Assembly: GCA_900539645.1 (NCBI GenBank)
Contig: UQCY01000094.1
Location: forward strand, 1 to 7,120
Length of the DNA: 7,120 nt
Reading direction: 5' to 3'
Source of the DNA: an uncultured Clostridium sp.
GTDB lineage: Bacteria > Bacillota > Clostridia > Peptostreptococcales > Peptostreptococcaceae
The position numbers and the translations under genes are program-made. A model generated the notes under the pieces. The model saw only the letters and a list, made by a program, of their open reading frames with translations, was not told the DNA's origin and made no database searches. Positions 6,122 to 7,120 of this stretch are shown in pieces. Each line of letters starts with the position of its first letter. The stretch's first letter is position 1.

Positions 6122-7012
6122 ATGAAAAAAGTAAAATTTATATATAATCCAAATTCTGGAGAGAAAAAACTAGCAGGTAAACTAGATAGTATAATAAGAA
6201 TATATCAAAAAAATGGATATACAGTAATACCATATAGATTAGACTATGATATACCAGTATCGGCTTCTTTCAAAGATTTAGACGAATCATATGATCACGT
6301 TGTCTTTTGTGGCGGAGATGGAACTATTGATTTAATGGTAAATGAGTTAAAAAGAAGAAATATAAATCTTCCAGTTGGTATAATTCCATCTGGTACGGCA
6401 AATGACTTTGCAAATGCTCTTGGATTAGAACATGATCCTGAAGAAGCGGTTAAGAAAATTATAAGCTCAAAGCCTAAAAAGATAGATTTAGGAAAAGTAA
6501 ATAACAAATATTTTGTAAATGTAGCTAGTGCGGGTATGTTTACAGATGTTTCTCAGAAAATAAATAACGACATAAAAAACTCTTTTGGAAGAATAACATA
6601 CTATATAAAAGGAATTGAAGAAGCTAGATCTATGAGAGAATTTCACATAGACGTTCAATCAGAAGAAACTTGTTATTCTGGAAATATGTATTTAATGCTT
6701 GTCTTTAATGGAAAGACAGCAGGAAACATAAATTTAGCGTATAAGGCTGAGGTAGATGACGGATATTTAGATGTTATAATATTCAAAGGAATGCCTATTC
6801 CAAAGCTATTACCAGTTTTAATAGGTGTGCTAAAAGGTGAACATCTAGATTTTGAAACTGACAATGAAATATTATACTTTAAGACTAAGAAAGTTAGAAT
6901 AGATTGTGACGATGATTTAGGCACAGATATTGACGGAGAAAAGGGACCAGGATTCCCTCTTGAGATAGAATGTGTTGAAGATGCACTTGATATTCTTGGA
7001 GTAGAGTTTTAG
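6122..7012 (+). CDS. YegS/BmrU/DgkB-type lipid kinase (diacylglycerol kinase catalytic domain)
   Basis: Members of this family phosphorylate diacylglycerol or related lipids with ATP at the inner face of the membrane, recycling lipid headgroup turnover products. The 296-residue length is typical. Motifs in order: NPNSG at 9-13, the nucleotide-binding CGGDGT at 63-68, PSGTANDFA at 89-97, FNGKTAGN near 195-202, DDGYLDV at 212-218, and a DIDGE near the C terminus (269-273) that supplies the conserved acidic residues of the active site. There is no membrane segment, as expected for a peripheral enzyme. The start is ATG 6122, with GGGAGG (6112-6117) four bases upstream. An in-frame TTG at 6110 would place the binding site inside the coding region. 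Co-transcription with the LUD gene is likely; a terminator follows the stop codon. Which lipid it uses cannot be read from the sequence, so I give no gene symbol. Confidence 0.94.
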   Translation: MKKVKFIYNPNSGEKKLAGKLDSIIRIYQKNGYTVIPYRLDYDIPVSASFKDLDESYDHVVFCGGDGTIDLMVNELKRRNINLPVGIIPSGTANDFANALGLEHDPEEAVKKIISSKPKKIDLGKVNNKYFVNVASAGMFTDVSQKINNDIKNSFGRITYYIKGIEEARSMREFHIDVQSEETCYSGNMYLMLVFNGKTAGNINLAYKAEVDDGYLDVIIFKGMPIPKLLPVLIGVLKGEHLDFETDNEILYFKTKKVRIDCDDDLGTDIDGEKGPGFPLEIECVEDALDILGVEF

Positions 7013-7024
7013 AAAAATGTATAG

Positions 7025-7059
7025 AAAAGGGACTTTTGAATTGCAAAGGTCTCTTTTTT
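7025..7059 (+). terminator. Intrinsic terminator of the LUD-lipid kinase unit
   Basis: AAAAGGGACTTTTG (7025-7038) pairs with CAAAGGTCTCTTTT (7044-7057), a 14-bp stem with two G-U pairs and a 5-base loop AATTG. It ends in six T residues (7054-7059) and starts 12 bases after the stop codon. On the minus strand the hairpin ends in four T residues, so it might also stop a leftward transcript weakly. Confidence 0.9.
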
Positions 7060-7120
7060 ATGCTTTGTATAACAAAGAATCTCCTCTCCAGGCAATCAAG
7101 TTGCATTGTCGAGTTCGATT
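7060..7120. other. Window end with no supported gene
   Basis: After the terminator there is a small perfect inverted repeat, CTTTGT (7063-7068) and ACAAAG (7072-7077) around ATA, then unassigned sequence. On the minus strand one frame is open from the window edge for 20 codons to a TAA at 7060-7058, right beside the hairpin. It could be the tail of a convergent gene, but 20 open codons are weak evidence. The final bases GAGTTCGATT resemble a tRNA T-loop, but no D-arm fits upstream. Confidence 0.3.

Noticed and set aside
7063..7120. Possible 5' part of a tRNA, because GAGTTCGATT at the window end looks like a T-arm and loop.
   Set aside because: No D-arm with the GG pair can be drawn upstream and the anticodon stem has a mismatch. 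The Leu-like CAA anticodon it would give needs a long variable arm that is absent. The 3' half is outside the window.
7058..7120. Minus-strand open frame entering from the right edge and ending beside the terminator.
   Set aside because: Only 20 codons are visible, with no recognisable protein motif; an open stretch this short is not rare.

Overview
The window is AT-rich DNA with strong AGA/ATA/TTA codon bias, GGTGAT- and AGGAAGTG-type ribosome binding sites and compact intrinsic terminators. This fits a low-GC anaerobic Firmicute. The 4-hydroxybutyrate dehydrogenase, the clostridial form of MiaB and the LUD-domain protein point to the Clostridia, most likely the Peptostreptococcaceae (Clostridioides relatives). 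That placement is inferred from remembered protein resemblance, not from a search.

Layout. On the minus strand, 134-1223 is an XRE-type regulator (N-terminal helix-turn-helix, long helical C-terminal part) that a frameshift near 530-553 splits into two frames; a strong hairpin terminator at 79-126 ends it. The divergent spacer 1224-1474 holds a 26-bp near-palindrome just upstream of the regulator, some smaller inverted repeats, and a -10 box for the rightward genes. On the plus strand follow: a PC4/YdbC-family single-stranded-DNA-binding protein (1475-1696); an iron-type alcohol dehydrogenase of the 4-hydroxybutyrate dehydrogenase type (1766-2881) and its terminator; an unrecognised 82-residue protein with its own extended -10 promoter and terminator (2978-3226); miaB (3321-4790) followed closely by a small lipoprotein of unknown role (4827-5366); and a LUD-domain protein (5464-6105) followed after 16 bases by a YegS/BmrU-type lipid kinase (6122-7012) with a terminator. 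The last 60 bases hold no gene that can be supported.

How the genes relate. Hairpins and spacing suggest five transcription units: the leftward regulator; ydbC with the dehydrogenase; the 82-residue gene; miaB with the lipoprotein; and LUD with the lipid kinase. The last two may be partly linked because no convincing terminator lies between them. Most of the window is ordinary core chromosome: tRNA modification, lipid phosphorylation and fermentative redox. The points that deserve a second look are the broken regulator with its operator-like palindrome, the four-cysteine tail of the LUD protein, the lone dehydrogenase without its usual pathway partners, and two small proteins with no recognised function. 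I saw no CRISPR array, insertion sequence, prophage or defence system.
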